64,000 nt of DNA, from assembly GCA_025934375.1 (NCBI GenBank), contig JAICYD010000014.1:1-64000 (forward strand). Reading direction: 5' to 3'. Positions 8,678 to 18,461 of this stretch are shown here, piece after piece. Every line of letters begins with the position of its first letter. The first letter of the stretch is position 1. The notes under the pieces are model-generated. The model saw only the letters and a program-made list of their open reading frames with translations, was not told the origin of the DNA and searched no databases. The stretch is from Streptosporangiaceae bacterium (GTDB taxonomy: Bacteria > Actinomycetota > Actinomycetes > Streptosporangiales > Streptosporangiaceae). The translations under genes and the position numbers were made by a program.

Positions 8678-9121
8678 TCAGCCCCTACCTGTCCGGGGCG
8701 GCCGGGAGCCGGATCGCCGCCAGCCGACGACCTCGCCCGCCGCGTGCCTGGTGAAGTCCGGCAGCGCGGTCAGCGCCTGCTCCTCACCGCCAGGGGTGTA
8801 GGTGACGATCAGCCGCAGCGTCCGCCATCCGGTGTTCATGGTGGAGTGCAGGGTGGCCATCGGGATGTAGACCGCGTCGCCCTCGGCGATCGGGAACTCC
8901 TCGTCCCCGACGGTCTGGATGCCCGTCCCCGAGATGACGTAGATCAGCTCGTCGGCATGCTCATGCAGGTGCCTGACGTGGCCCTGGCCGGGATTGATGA
9001 TCACCTCGCCCTGGGAATTGGCCGCTCCCGGGATCGTCACCGGGGACACGAACCATTTCATCGAGCCCCACTCAAAGCTGAACGTCTCGGTCTGCGCGGG
9101 TTTGATGTGCGTCATGGCCAT
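8678..9121 (-). CDS. Cupin-domain protein
   Basis: This 147-residue single-domain cupin has the first metal-binding motif around [19 protein letters not shown] (about residues 47-65), with His, His and Glu ligands. The second motif lies around [12 protein letters not shown]. It is the third gene of an operon with the PEP-hydrolase-like and Tm-1-like genes. ATG 9121 has GGAGG seven bases upstream and overlaps the previous gene. ATG 9115 would give an exact ATGA overlap instead. The substrate is unknown; cupins in this operon type may be isomerases or sensors. Confidence 0.85.
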   Translation of the reverse strand: MAMTHIKPAQTETFSFEWGSMKWFVSPVTIPGAANSQGEVIINPGQGHVRHLHEHADELIYVISGTGIQTVGDEEFPIAEGDAVYIPMATLHSTMNTGWRTLRLIVTYTPGGEEQALTALPDFTRHAAGEVVGWRRSGSRPPRTGRG

Positions 9122-9966
9122 GCCGGGTCCTCCTGCACGGGTTCAGTGAAAGACAGTTCGGTAAAGGCGCGCACCTGGGCGGTGAGCGCGCGTTCAACGG
9201 GCAGCCTCTCCATCGAAGAGGCGCCGAAGAAGCCGCCGACCCCGGTGGTGCGGGCAAGGACGTACCCGGCGTCGGCCGGCTCGGCGATCGGGCCGCCGTG
9301 GCAGAGCACCAGGATCTCCGGATTCACCGCGACCGCCGCGTCCCGCATGGCCTGCACTCGCTCCACGGCCTCGTCCAGGGTGAGTGCGGTCTGCGCGCCG
9401 ATCGTGCCCGAGGTGGTCAGGCCCATGTGCGAGACCAGCACGTCGGCGCCGGCCTGGGCCATCTGCTCGGCCTGCCGCGGGCCGAACACGTACGGGCAGG
9501 TGACCAGTCCGCGTTGGGCGGCGAGCCGGATCATCTCCACCTCCGCCGCGTAGCTCATTCCGGTCTCCTCCAGGTTCTGCCGGAAAACGCCGTCGATGAG
9601 CCCGACGGTGGGGAAGTTCTGCACCCCCGCGAACCCGATCGCGGCCAGTTCGCCCAGGAACCGGGGCATCAGCCGGAACGGGTCGGTTCCGCAAACGCCC
9701 GCCAGCACCGGCACGTCCCGCACCACCGGGAGCACCTCGCCGGCCATTTCCACCACGATCGCGTTCGCGTCCCCGTAAGGCATCAGCCCGGCCAGGGACC
9801 CGCGGCCGGCCATCCGGTAGCGGCCCGAGTTGTAGATGATGATCAGGTCCGCGCCGCCGGCTTCGGCGCATTTAGCGGACAATCCGGTGCCGGCTCCCGC
9901 CCCGATGACCGGTTTTCCTTCCTTCACCTTGGCCCGCAGGCGGGCCATCAGCGCGTCGCGCCCCAT
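9112..9966 (-). CDS. PEP-hydrolase-family TIM-barrel protein (Tm-1 C-terminal type)
   Basis: This 284-residue TIM-barrel protein contains [20 protein letters not shown] and [13 protein letters not shown] near the N-terminus and [16 protein letters not shown] in the middle. These are hallmarks of the phosphoenolpyruvate-hydrolase-like family (PF09370). It starts four bases after the stop of the Tm-1-like gene upstream. In plant Tm-1 the UPF0261 domain and this TIM barrel are fused in one chain, so the adjacent bacterial genes form the same pair. The biochemical reaction is not established. Confidence 0.85.
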   Translation of the reverse strand: MGRDALMARLRAKVKEGKPVIGAGAGTGLSAKCAEAGGADLIIIYNSGRYRMAGRGSLAGLMPYGDANAIVVEMAGEVLPVVRDVPVLAGVCGTDPFRLMPRFLGELAAIGFAGVQNFPTVGLIDGVFRQNLEETGMSYAAEVEMIRLAAQRGLVTCPYVFGPRQAEQMAQAGADVLVSHMGLTTSGTIGAQTALTLDEAVERVQAMRDAAVAVNPEILVLCHGGPIAEPADAGYVLARTTGVGGFFGASSMERLPVERALTAQVRAFTELSFTEPVQEDPAWP

Positions 9967-9969
9967 GAG

Positions 9970-11217
9970 TCAGCTCCCGTCAGTGATCATCTGGTGCAGC
10001 CGGTCCGCCATCGCGGTGGCGAAGGCCGGGTCGTTGATGTGCGCGTCCACTCGCTGCAGCGTCCGTCCGGCCGCCGACAGCTCGCGGTCCAGTGCGGCCC
10101 GGCACGCCTCATCCGCCGCCTGGTCGCGGAACGGCTGGCCGTCCGCGTCGAGCGCGCTGACGCCGCGGTCCGGCCAGAACACCTGCGTCGGCCCTTCGGC
10201 GGTGGCCGCCTTGCGCCCGACGCGGGCGCCCAGCTCGGCCATCTCCTCAGCCGTTGTGCGCATCAGCGTGACGGTCGGGTTGTGCTCGAAGAACAACCGC
10301 CCGCTGAACTTCCCCGGCACGGTGGCGGGCGGCCCGAAATTTACCATGTCCAGGGCGCCGGGCGCGATCACCTGCGGCAGCCCGGCGGCGCCGGCCGCGG
10401 TGAGCCGGCCCGGACCCGCCGACAGCACGCCGCCGACCAGGTCGTCGGCCAGCTCGGTGGTGGTCAGGTCCAGCACGCCGCGGACCAGCCGTGCCTCGGC
10501 CAGTGCCTCCAGCGCGCGGCCGCCCGCTCCGGTGGCGTGGAAAACCAGCACCTCATAGCCCAGCTCGGCCAGCCGGGCGCGGGCGCGGTCCACCGCCGGG
10601 GTGGTCACGCCGAACATGCTGGCCGCCACCAGCGGCCGGTCTTCCGCGGCCGCGTGCCCGGGCGCGGCCTGCTCCTGTGCGGCCTGCTCCTGCGCCGCGA
10701 CCATGCCCGTGATGGCCGCCGCCGCGTTGCCCAGCACCAGCCGGGAGATCCGGTTGACGCCGGCCACGTCCACGACCGAGTACATGACGCAGACGTCCTT
10801 GGCCCCCACGTACGGGGATACGTCACCGGAGGCCATGGTGGACACCAGGAGCTTGGGCAGCCCCACTGGCAGCGCCGCCATGACCTGCCCGGCGATCGAT
10901 GAACCACCTGAGCCGCCGGCCGCCAGCACCCCGCCGACCCGGCCGCGAGCGGCCAGGTCGGCGACCACCACGGCCGCGCCGCGGCCCATCTCGGTCACCG
11001 CGCGCCCGCGATCCGATGCGGCGCGCAGCTCAGCCCGGGTGGTCCCGGCCGCGGCGGCGACCGCCTCGCCGTCGACGTCGGGGATCACCCCGTCCGGGGT
11101 ACCGGTGCCGGCGTCGATCACGATTACCGCGGCGCCGGCCGCGCGCACCCGGGCGGCGAGGAACGCGTACTCCTTGCCCTTGGTGTCCAGGGTCCCGACC
11201 AGTGCGACCGTCGCCAT
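9970..11217 (-). CDS. Tm-1-like ATP-binding protein (UPF0261)
   Basis: This 415-residue protein begins MATVALVGTLDTKGKEYAFLA, the signature N-terminus of UPF0261/Tm-1-like proteins. Further family segments are GGSGGSSIAGQVMAALPVGLPKLLVSTMASGDVSPYVG (about residues 83-120) and FHATGAGGRALE (about 235). Tomato Tm-1 of this family binds ATP and inhibits tobamovirus replication; the bacterial role is unknown. An insertion near residues 177-195 carries a short QEQAA duplication. It is the first gene of a three-gene minus-strand operon. Confidence 0.88.
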   Translation of the reverse strand: MATVALVGTLDTKGKEYAFLAARVRAAGAAVIVIDAGTGTPDGVIPDVDGEAVAAAAGTTRAELRAASDRGRAVTEMGRGAAVVVADLAARGRVGGVLAAGGSGGSSIAGQVMAALPVGLPKLLVSTMASGDVSPYVGAKDVCVMYSVVDVAGVNRISRLVLGNAAAAITGMVAAQEQAAQEQAAPGHAAAEDRPLVAASMFGVTTPAVDRARARLAELGYEVLVFHATGAGGRALEALAEARLVRGVLDLTTTELADDLVGGVLSAGPGRLTAAGAAGLPQVIAPGALDMVNFGPPATVPGKFSGRLFFEHNPTVTLMRTTAEEMAELGARVGRKAATAEGPTQVFWPDRGVSALDADGQPFRDQAADEACRAALDRELSAAGRTLQRVDAHINDPAFATAMADRLHQMITDGS

Positions 11218-11326
11218 GGTTCAGCTCACCTCCGGGATCAGCAGTGACAGTCAGCCTGTCGTTGACCCCATTCCATCCCAGCGTGAAGCCGGCGGGAAAG
11301 ACCGCCTGGTGCGATAGGTTGCCGGA

Positions 11327-11698
11327 GTGAGCGGCAACCGCGAGCTGGTGGAGCGCTTCATCGCGAGCCTGGAGGCCAGGGACTGGGACGCCTGGGCCGG
11401 GCTGCTGCACCCGGCCGTGACCTATGAGATCCCGCAGTCGCGCGAGCGCATCCGGGGGCGTGATCGCTACCTGCGCTTCAATCAGGAGTATCCCGGTGAC
11501 TGGCACCTGCGGGCGAAGGTCGTGATCGCTGATGAGCGTCACGGGGTGGCCTGGTTCGAATGGCACCTGGGCGGCCGCGCCGATGACGCGATGGCGTTCT
11601 TCGAGTTCGCCGACGGGGTGATCACCCGGGTGACGGACTTCTGGCCGGAGCCGTACGAGCCGCCACCCGGCCGTGAACATCTAGCGGAGCGCTGGTAG
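11327..11698 (+). CDS. SnoaL/NTF2-like fold protein
   Basis: This 123-residue cone-fold protein starts VSGNRELVERFIASLEARDWDAWAGLLHPAVTYEIPQ. The closing helix and strand carry FFEFADGVITRVTDFW, typical of the nuclear-transport-factor-2-like SnoaL family. Such proteins are small hydrolases, isomerases or binding proteins; the ligand is unknown. GTG 11327 sits six bases after TAGGTT, a possible -10 element, which suggests a leaderless transcript. It diverges from the Tm-1 operon. Confidence 0.85.
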   Translation: MSGNRELVERFIASLEARDWDAWAGLLHPAVTYEIPQSRERIRGRDRYLRFNQEYPGDWHLRAKVVIADERHGVAWFEWHLGGRADDAMAFFEFADGVITRVTDFWPEPYEPPPGREHLAERW

Positions 11699-11745
11699 CG
11701 GCCCCGCACCTCGACCGCGAGCGTTGGGCTCTATATCAAGGAGGT

Positions 11746-13212
11746 ATGGAAGAGCCCCAGCGCGAGCGCGACCCGGAGAGCTACTTCGGCGCCGGGATCG
11801 GCGCAGGAAGCAGGCTGTTCACCGCGGGCGGCATGCCGGGCGGGCGGCACTCCCCCGCGCCCGCCGTGCCGTCCGCCGCCACCGTCACCGAGCCCGCCCG
11901 CGAGATTCCCGTGCACGAGGAAACCGACGTCCTCGTGGTCGGCGGCGGTCCGGCCGGCACGGTGGCCGCGGTCGCGGCGCGGCGACTCGGCCAGCGGGTG
12001 ACCCTCGTCGAGCGGTACGGCGACCTCGGTGGCCTCTCGGCGGGCGGCCTGGTGATCTGGATCGACCGGATGACCGACTGGGAAGGCACCCCCGTCATCG
12101 CCGGCATCGGCGCCGAGCTGCTGGACCGGCTGCCCGAGGGTGCCCTCGCCGGGCCCGGCCCCGAGCTGTGGGGCTCGACCGACCCCGGGCAGGTGGCCTA
12201 CTGGCGCGAGCGCCTGTCGGCGTTCCGTGAGACCGTCTGCCGCTCGCCGATGATCGACCCGGAGTGGCTCAAGATCACGTCCCACGAGCTCCTCGTGGGC
12301 GAGGGAGTGCGGGTGCTGCTGCACTCCTGGGTCGTCGCCGCGATCACTGACGAGGGGACCGTCCGCGGCGCGATCTTCGAGAGCAAGCAGGGGCGCCGCG
12401 CGATCCTCGCCAAGGTCGTCGTGGACGCCACCGGCGATCTCGACGTCATCGCGCAGGCCGGCGGGGCGTTCGTCACCGACGCCGAGAAGGACGGCACGGG
12501 CGGCAACGTCCAGCACTGCCTCAACACCGCCTTCACGTGGACCGGCGTCGACATGCGGGCGTGGCTGGCGTTCAAGCGCGACAACCCCGCGGCCCACCAC
12601 GCCCTGATGAACCGCGGCCGGGAGCTCCTCGGGTTCGTGGACACGCCGCATGCCGGCTGGCGCGACGACGTCGTGGTGTTCATGGGCCCTCGCCTGTCCG
12701 GCTACAGCGGGCTCGACGTGGAGCACCTCAGCCTGGTCGAGCTCGAGTCCCGCCGCCGCATGGTCGCCCACCTGGACTTCTTCCGCAAGGAGGCTCCCGG
12801 CTTCGAGAACGCGTGGATCATGCTCGCCGCACCGCAGATCGGCGTGCGGATGACCCGCCGCCTGGCGGGCCTGCACCCGATGACGACCGGCGACTGGAAG
12901 TCCGGGGTACGCCACCCCGACGAGGTCGGCGTCTCCCCTTCCCCGTCCCAGAAGTTCCCGACGGTCTCGGTGCCGTACCGCGCCCTGCTGCCGGAACGAC
13001 TCGACGGGGTGGTCGTCGGCGGCCGCCACGTGGCCAGCGACGCCGCCACCCAGGCCTTCATGCGCGAGATCCCGCAGTGCTGGATGACCGGGCAGGCGGC
13101 CGGAACCGCCGCCGGCCTCGCGGCCCGGGACGGCCTCGCGCCCCGCGCGCTCGACGTCACGGAGCTCCGTGGGGAGCTCCGCGGGCAGGGCGCGTTCCTG
13201 CACGAGCCGTAG
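11746..13212 (+). CDS. FAD-dependent oxidoreductase (FAD_oxidored type)
   Basis: This 488-residue protein has a dinucleotide-binding motif VLVVGGGPAGTVAAVAARRLG at about residues 62-82 after a 55-residue non-conserved N-terminus. A second FAD-contact segment is VVGGRHVASDAATQAFMRE near the C-terminus. This pattern fits the FAD_oxidored (PF12831) family. The ATG at 11746 is odd because a full AAGGAGG (11738-11744) lies only one base upstream, too close for normal use. A downstream start nearer the FAD domain is possible. It is convergent with the RibD-C gene. The substrate is unknown. Confidence 0.8.
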   Translation: MEEPQRERDPESYFGAGIGAGSRLFTAGGMPGGRHSPAPAVPSAATVTEPAREIPVHEETDVLVVGGGPAGTVAAVAARRLGQRVTLVERYGDLGGLSAGGLVIWIDRMTDWEGTPVIAGIGAELLDRLPEGALAGPGPELWGSTDPGQVAYWRERLSAFRETVCRSPMIDPEWLKITSHELLVGEGVRVLLHSWVVAAITDEGTVRGAIFESKQGRRAILAKVVVDATGDLDVIAQAGGAFVTDAEKDGTGGNVQHCLNTAFTWTGVDMRAWLAFKRDNPAAHHALMNRGRELLGFVDTPHAGWRDDVVVFMGPRLSGYSGLDVEHLSLVELESRRRMVAHLDFFRKEAPGFENAWIMLAAPQIGVRMTRRLAGLHPMTTGDWKSGVRHPDEVGVSPSPSQKFPTVSVPYRALLPERLDGVVVGGRHVASDAATQAFMREIPQCWMTGQAAGTAAGLAARDGLAPRALDVTELRGELRGQGAFLHEP

Positions 13213-13234
13213 GCGTCAGTTCCCCGCGATCCGC

Positions 13235-13927
13235 TCAGCCGCCGGCGCCGCGATCGTCGAGCTCAAGCTTGGCCCGGGGACCGATCGCGTAGCGGATGTG
13301 GGTCACCTCGGGCGTCTGGACCACGCGGGCCGGCGTGAGCTCGATGCCCTCGCGGACGTCCAGCCCGAGCCCGGCGTCGAACAGCCGCATGCCGTCGCCG
13401 AGCAGCACCGGGACGATGTGCAACTCGAGCTCATCCAGCAGCCCGGCCGCCAGGACATGGCGCAGCAGCGTGCCCCCTCCGGCGACGGCGACGTCCTTGC
13501 CGCCGGCGGCGGCCTTGGCCAGTGCCACGGCCCGCTCGATCCCGCCGGTCACGAATGTGAAGGACGTGCCGCCCTGGCGTTCGAGGATCTCCCGGTCGCG
13601 GTGGGTCACCACGAACACCGGCGCCCGGAACGGCGGCACCTCACCCCACGGGACCTCGCCGCCGTCGAACATGCGCCGGCCCATGACGTAGGCGCCGGCG
13701 GCGGCGAACGTCTCCTCGACGATCTCTGAGTTGGCTGATCGCTGGCCGCCGGCGTAGCCCTGCCGCTCCCGCCAGGCCATGGCGTCGGTGACCCAGCGGG
13801 TGACCCGGAAGAACCCCGGCCCTTCGCCTTCTAGCCAGGCGGCCATGTCATGCGGGCCGGCCGGGCTGCGCGGCCCGGCGTAGTAGCCGTCGAGCGAAAC
13901 CGACATCTGGGCGGTGACCTTGGTCAT
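13235..13927 (-). CDS. Dihydrofolate reductase/RibD C-terminal family protein
   Basis: This 230-residue protein begins MTKVTAQMSVSLDGYYAGP, the typical N-terminus of the RibD C-terminal/DHFR-like reductase family. The family NADPH-binding segment is near DVAVAGGGTLLRHVLAAGLLDELELHIVPVLLG (about residues 157-189). It is likely an NAD(P)H-dependent reductase of unknown substrate; it is not assigned to folate or riboflavin synthesis. ATG 13927 is preceded by AGGAG. A second, shorter member lies at 23897-24433. Confidence 0.88.
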   Translation of the reverse strand: MTKVTAQMSVSLDGYYAGPRSPAGPHDMAAWLEGEGPGFFRVTRWVTDAMAWRERQGYAGGQRSANSEIVEETFAAAGAYVMGRRMFDGGEVPWGEVPPFRAPVFVVTHRDREILERQGGTSFTFVTGGIERAVALAKAAAGGKDVAVAGGGTLLRHVLAAGLLDELELHIVPVLLGDGMRLFDAGLGLDVREGIELTPARVVQTPEVTHIRYAIGPRAKLELDDRGAGG

Positions 13928-14010
13928 CCCTGCTCCTAGTGGTGAGGGGCGGCCCCAGCGGCCGCCCGTCACCTGTTAGTCGGTGCCGGGCAGCCGCCCT
14001 CGACACGCGG

Positions 14011-14030
14011 CCACGGGATATCTCCCGTGG
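14011..14030. promoter_or_regulatory. Perfect inverted repeat in divergent intergenic region
   Basis: CCACGGGA (14011-14018) and TCCCGTGG (14023-14030) form an 8-bp inverted repeat around TATC. It lies between the divergent RibD-C gene (start 13927) and the Ddn-like gene (start 14152). It could be an operator or an RNA hairpin; no regulator is adjacent. Confidence 0.4.
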
Positions 14031-14151
14031 GCCAGGGCACGCTCGCGCGCTGCCGCCACCGCTGACCGGAGCCGCTGGCCCTATGGAGAGGAGGTGCTCC
14101 TGGACTAATCTTCCAGGGAGGTGATAGTGAAGCTGCCAGGCGAGGTGCCAC

Positions 14152-14607
14152 ATGATTGAGCGCCCGGACCGGGCCAGCCCGAGCGGGTCGGTGCGAAGCC
14201 GCCTGAGGCGGGCCCACGAGGCCCTGTACCAGGCGACAGGGGGCAGGGCCGGTCATCACGTTCCGGGCCGTCCGCCGATGCTGCTGCTGCACCACGTCGG
14301 GGCCAGGAGCGGGACGAGGCGGATCTCGGGGCTGACCTACATGCCCTACGACGGGAGCTTCGTCGTCGTCGGCAGCAACGGCGGGAGCTCGCGCAACCCG
14401 GGATGGGTCCACAACCTGCGCGCCTTCCCCGACGCGGAGATCCAGGTGGGCACGGAGAAGGTCAAGGTGCGCGCCCGCGAGCCAGACGACGCTGAACGCC
14501 AGCGGCTGTGGGCCGAGGCGGCCCGGTATCACCCTGCCTGGGGACGATTTCAGCAGGGCACCCCGCGTGCGCTCCCGATCGTCATCCTCACGCGCCGGCC
14601 AGGATAA
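14152..14607 (+). CDS. Ddn-like F420-dependent nitroreductase family protein
   Basis: This 151-residue protein matches the deazaflavin-dependent nitroreductase (Ddn/DUF385) split-barrel family. The characteristic segments are MLLLHHVGARSGTRR (about residues 43-57), VVGSNGGSSRNPGWVHNL (about 72-89) and the closing LPIVILTRR. Members bind reduced F420 and reduce quinones or nitroaromatics at the membrane. The N-terminal 30 residues are basic. It has no operon partner. Confidence 0.9.
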   Translation: MIERPDRASPSGSVRSRLRRAHEALYQATGGRAGHHVPGRPPMLLLHHVGARSGTRRISGLTYMPYDGSFVVVGSNGGSSRNPGWVHNLRAFPDAEIQVGTEKVKVRAREPDDAERQRLWAEAARYHPAWGRFQQGTPRALPIVILTRRPG

Positions 14608-14848
14608 CCCCGGTCACGCTGGCCAGCACCTGGAGGACCTGGACGAGGACAGCAATGAGGGGATCGCGGCGGCCAGGGCGGGCCGGCTAGCGTCATTTGA
14701 CGTCCGGCCGTGCGCCGGCCCTGCCCGCCAGGGCGGCCCTGGCCTCGCCCGCTGGCATCAGCAGGCGGGCGCATCGTCCCGGAGAACCGATGAGCCTGGC
14801 AAGGAGCCGGGGTCTGAGGAATACAGTCCCAGCGGAAAGGGCGGCGGC

Positions 14849-15220
14849 ATGTTCGCTGACACGAAAGCATTCAGTGGGTTCTCGGTGGACGACCTTGAGG
14901 CGGCGGCGAAGTTCTACGGCCAGACGCTCGGCCTGCGCACGTCGCAGGCCAATGGCCTGCTGACACTGCACCTGGCCGGTGACCGGGACACCCTCGTCTA
15001 CCCCAAGGGCGGGGCGCACGCGCCAGCGACGTTCACGATCTTGAACTTCCCCGTCGACGACATAGAGGTGGCAGTCGACGAGCTGACCCGGCGCGGCGTC
15101 CAGTTCGAGCGGTACGACGGCGCCGGGCAAGACGAACGCGGGATCGCCGACGCCGGACCGCGGATCGCGTGGTTCAAGGACCCCGCAGGCAACATCCTGT
15201 CGGTACTTCAGGAGCAGTGA
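14849..15220 (+). CDS. VOC (glyoxalase/bleomycin-resistance) family protein
   Basis: This 123-residue single-module VOC protein contains FSGFSVDDLEAAAKFYGQTLGLRT at the N-terminus and WFKDPAGNILSVLQ at the C-terminus, the standard paired beta-alpha-beta ends. The Asp in DPAGN fits the family end and a Glu is absent at the usual place, so metal binding is uncertain. ATG 14849 was chosen because the open frame upstream to 14567 has no family character. The function is unknown. Confidence 0.85.
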   Translation: MFADTKAFSGFSVDDLEAAAKFYGQTLGLRTSQANGLLTLHLAGDRDTLVYPKGGAHAPATFTILNFPVDDIEVAVDELTRRGVQFERYDGAGQDERGIADAGPRIAWFKDPAGNILSVLQEQ

Positions 15221-15353
15221 GCCAGTCAGCCACCCGCGGGCGCCAGCAGGCGCCAGCGGGCCGCGGTCAGCATGACCACCCAGCCCGCCGCACCACGCGC
15301 CGGCCAGCAAGCGGCAAGGCGCGCTGGCACCGCCCCGTGTCCGAGAATGGAGC

Positions 15354-16106
15354 GTGCTGGTCCATGAGATGATCGCGGCCGAACGCCGCCACATGGCCGA
15401 CCTGTTCGCCGGCCTGAGCAGGGAGCAGCTGGCCCGGCAGAGCCTGTGCGACGCGTGGACGATGCACGAGGTAGCCGCGCATCTAGCCACCTACCTTCGG
15501 TTCGGCCAGCTCAAGATCCTGGGTTGCATGCTCGCCTACGCCGGGGACTTCGCGCCGGGCAACCAAAAGCTCGCCCGGTGGTACGCACGCCGGCCCACCG
15601 CCGACCTGATCGCCTCGCTGCGGCGGAACGCGGAATCCAGGACCACCCCGCCACGATCGGGATATGACCCGGTGCTGGCCGACCTGATCCTGCACGACCT
15701 GGACGTCAGGATCCCGCTCGGGATTCCCCGGCAGATCCCGGAACTCCCGCTCGCGGTGACCTTCAACCTGCTGGGGACCGTGCCCTCGCCGGGCTTCGCC
15801 GTCGGCACCAGGCTGCGCGGCCTGCGCTTCGAGGCCACGGACACCGGGTGGACGACTGGAACGGGGGCGGTGGTCCGCGGTCCCGCCGAGGCCGTGGTCC
15901 TGGCCATGAGCGGGCGGACAGCCGCCTGGGCGGACCTGACCGGGGACGGCGCCGAACTGCTGCGAGACCGCATCAGCCAGGAGACCGTGATGCCGCTACG
16001 CCAGCGCCTCACCGCGATGGCCGTGACCGTGCTGCGGCCACCGGACCGCCGGTCCCGTGACGCCGGCCCGCCAGACCTGGCCAGCCAGCGGCAGCCGCCC
16101 GCCTGA
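15354..16106 (+). CDS. Maleylpyruvate isomerase-fold (mycothiol-dependent type) protein
   Basis: This 250-residue protein of the TIGR03083 family has an N-terminal DinB-like bundle, with IAAERRHMADLFAGLS and the W-x-x-H-E-V-A-A-H-L segment around residue 40. A C-terminal MDMPI-like domain carries VRGPAEAVVLAMSGRTAAW. The His residues of the bundle bind metal in characterised mycothiol-dependent isomerases. GTG 15354 is used; ATG 15366 is an alternative. The C-terminal 20 residues are low complexity. The substrate is unknown. Confidence 0.82.
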   Translation: MLVHEMIAAERRHMADLFAGLSREQLARQSLCDAWTMHEVAAHLATYLRFGQLKILGCMLAYAGDFAPGNQKLARWYARRPTADLIASLRRNAESRTTPPRSGYDPVLADLILHDLDVRIPLGIPRQIPELPLAVTFNLLGTVPSPGFAVGTRLRGLRFEATDTGWTTGTGAVVRGPAEAVVLAMSGRTAAWADLTGDGAELLRDRISQETVMPLRQRLTAMAVTVLRPPDRRSRDAGPPDLASQRQPPA

Positions 16107-16636
16107 TCTCGCGACCCGAAACCAGCAAGCCAGGCACCGCATCGCCAGCCATTGGCGCGGACGGCCCGGCTGACTCTCGTCACTGGGCCCTTGCGCCGCC
16201 ATCCCGGCCCCAGTAAGGCACGCGCATGCCCGCCACCGTAGCGGACCCGTGGTCAACGCGACACCAATGGCATGCGTGAATGGTTCAGACTGCTGCCGGA
16301 AATTTTCAAATTCAGATATCAGGCATGGGCGGCGGCGAAGATCGCGGGCGTGTATCACAGGGCGTTGCTAGAGGTCGGGGGCGTGGAAAAGTTTCGTCGT
16401 CCTCGCCATCATGATGGGCGGCAATTATGACAAAACCGTCATGTCTCCCGGCCTTGCGGCGAGGCCTGGAAGAGATCTAATTTCAGACAGCTACCCGTTC
16501 TTTGCGTTTTCACACTTCTAGCATTCTGCGTTGGCATGCCTGTTCTCAGGCGCTCGCCAGAGCCGCTCATCATCCTTGGCGCCGCCACCCGCGAGTCGAC
16601 TGCCTCGCGTCGTCCGCTCTCGAAAGGATTCAGGAC
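16107..16636. other. 530-bp intergenic region
   Basis: No convincing gene was found. The segment 16230-16530 is less GC-rich than its surroundings. It holds an inverted repeat ATGAC/GTCAT (16427-16442) around AAAACC. It probably contains the promoter of the Tat-exported protein at 16637; no operator can be assigned. Confidence 0.5.
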
Positions 16637-18247
16637 ATGGACATAGAAGAACTAAGGGCCATCGCCATGAGTCGGCGATCGGTCCTGAAGAAGGGCGCCC
16701 TGACCGCCCTCTTCCTCTCCCAGGCCGCCGTGCTGGAGCAACTGGCGGTGACGCCCGCGCGGGCCGCCACCACAGCCACCTCATTCTCCGATATCCAATT
16801 CGACATCGGCCAGTTCATCAACCCGGCGCAAATCGTCAACGACGGGGCCGGCAACGTGCTGGTCCAGTTCGGCCCGGTCTTCTCGCTGTTCCTGCCCATC
16901 AAGCTGACCCGCACCCCGACCAAGGCCGACCAGGCCACGCTGGCCAACGCCCTGAACCAGATCGAGGCCAGCTACCCGGCCAGCCCGTCGGGCCTGTTCA
17001 TCGCATCGGTATCCTATGGCCTGCCCTACTTCAGGCGGCTGTCGCAGTCGCTGGTCAACGCGCACATGCCCCACCTGTCCTCCAACCCCAGCCGGTTCGT
17101 CCTGGAAGAGGCGTTCCCCATGCCCACCGACGTGGTCGGCGGGTTGGTAGGCGGCCCGAACGCGCCGATCCCGGGCGTCACCAAGGACCGGTTCAACGTC
17201 AACGTCGTCATCGAGAACAACGACCTGCTCCTGCACTTCCGCAGCGACTCGATGACTAACCTGGCCGCCATCCCGCTGTGGCTGCAGGGCAGCAACAACC
17301 TCAACGGCAAGGGGGTGCCCTCGCCCAACTTCAACGGGCTGTTCAGCTACCAGGCCCAGCGGATCCAGTTCGTCCAGCCCGGCATGCCGCGCAAGATGGC
17401 CAACCAGTTCGGCTTCGAGTTCGCCCCTCGCATGAACCCGGACTCGCCAATGGCCATGGGCTTCACCGACCAGATGGTCGATTCCGCGGGGCCGGCGCAG
17501 ATCGTCACGTTCGTCGGCAACTCCACGGCCAAGCTCAGCGACGCCAACCCCGGCGACTACTTCGACAACGGCTCCATCGCCCACTTCTCGCACAACATCG
17601 AGGACCTGTACCAGTTCTACGCGACCGATAACCAGGATTCCCGCCACCCTGACGGCGAGTCGTACCAGGAACGAATCCAGTACATGTTCCGCAGCAACCA
17701 GACCGGCACCCCCCATGGCCTGCCCGCCGAGGGAAACGCCGACCAGTTCACCAACGGCGGTGGCCCCGCCCACGTCAACAACGTATTCCAGGGCGCCGAC
17801 GCCGCGATGCGCGGCGCCCGCGACAGCGCCGGCACGTTCGGCCCCGGCAATCAGTCGCTCGATGCCACCTTCACCGGCCTGGGCCGCATCGGCCACGAGG
17901 CCGCCCTGCAGATCGTCTCCCGTGCCGCCGACGGGACCCCGCTTCACATCCGCAATGACGGCCCCGGCCTGGACGCCATGGACGTCCCCGCCTTCCAGCT
18001 GTTCCCCGGCCAGGGGACCTTCGCACCCGGCAGCCAGCAGTTCAAGCTCCAGTTCATGATGTTCGTGCCGACCGCCGACCTGTTCGCCCGCATGCGCATC
18101 GCGATGGCGGCCCAGGACCTGCAGAAGAACTTCAACGTCGACCCCGACGACAATGGCCTGGAACGCTTCATCACCGCCACCCGGCGGCAGAACTTCCTCA
18201 CCCCGCCTCGCCGCCACCGGGCCTTCCCCCTCCTCGAGCTCACCTAA
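16637..18247 (+). CDS. Tat-exported DUF7405-like (Dyp-peroxidase-superfamily-like) protein
   Basis: This 536-residue protein has a twin-arginine signal, SRRSVLKKGALTALFLSQ at about residues 12-29, ending in ARA before the mature part. The mature region has segments recalling DUF7405/Dyp-like alpha-beta proteins: LLLHFRSDS, PDSPMAMGFTDQMVDSAG, NGSIAHFSHNIEDLYQFY and GRIGHEAALQI. The conserved His residues could ligate heme, but a heme ligand is not proven. ATG 16637 is chosen for the Tat signal; the frame upstream to 16502 is not signal-like. It is a single gene. The family call is tentative. Confidence 0.55.
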   Translation: MDIEELRAIAMSRRSVLKKGALTALFLSQAAVLEQLAVTPARAATTATSFSDIQFDIGQFINPAQIVNDGAGNVLVQFGPVFSLFLPIKLTRTPTKADQATLANALNQIEASYPASPSGLFIASVSYGLPYFRRLSQSLVNAHMPHLSSNPSRFVLEEAFPMPTDVVGGLVGGPNAPIPGVTKDRFNVNVVIENNDLLLHFRSDSMTNLAAIPLWLQGSNNLNGKGVPSPNFNGLFSYQAQRIQFVQPGMPRKMANQFGFEFAPRMNPDSPMAMGFTDQMVDSAGPAQIVTFVGNSTAKLSDANPGDYFDNGSIAHFSHNIEDLYQFYATDNQDSRHPDGESYQERIQYMFRSNQTGTPHGLPAEGNADQFTNGGGPAHVNNVFQGADAAMRGARDSAGTFGPGNQSLDATFTGLGRIGHEAALQIVSRAADGTPLHIRNDGPGLDAMDVPAFQLFPGQGTFAPGSQQFKLQFMMFVPTADLFARMRIAMAAQDLQKNFNVDPDDNGLERFITATRRQNFLTPPRRHRAFPLLELT

Positions 18248-18461
18248 CCGCACCCCTGCAGGCCCCAGGCGGCGCATAAGCCGAGAACCTGCAGATCCAC
18301 CTGTGGCGTTGATCGTGCAGGCGGCCGCCTCCCAGGCCCGTGACCGGCAACGGCTGGGCCAAGCGCCGGGAAAGACAGCTAGGGCAGCCCAGCGGCGGCC
18401 GCCAGATTGATCACCAGGTAAGGGCCAGCCCCGTGACCTGACGGGCTCCAGGAGACTGGCC

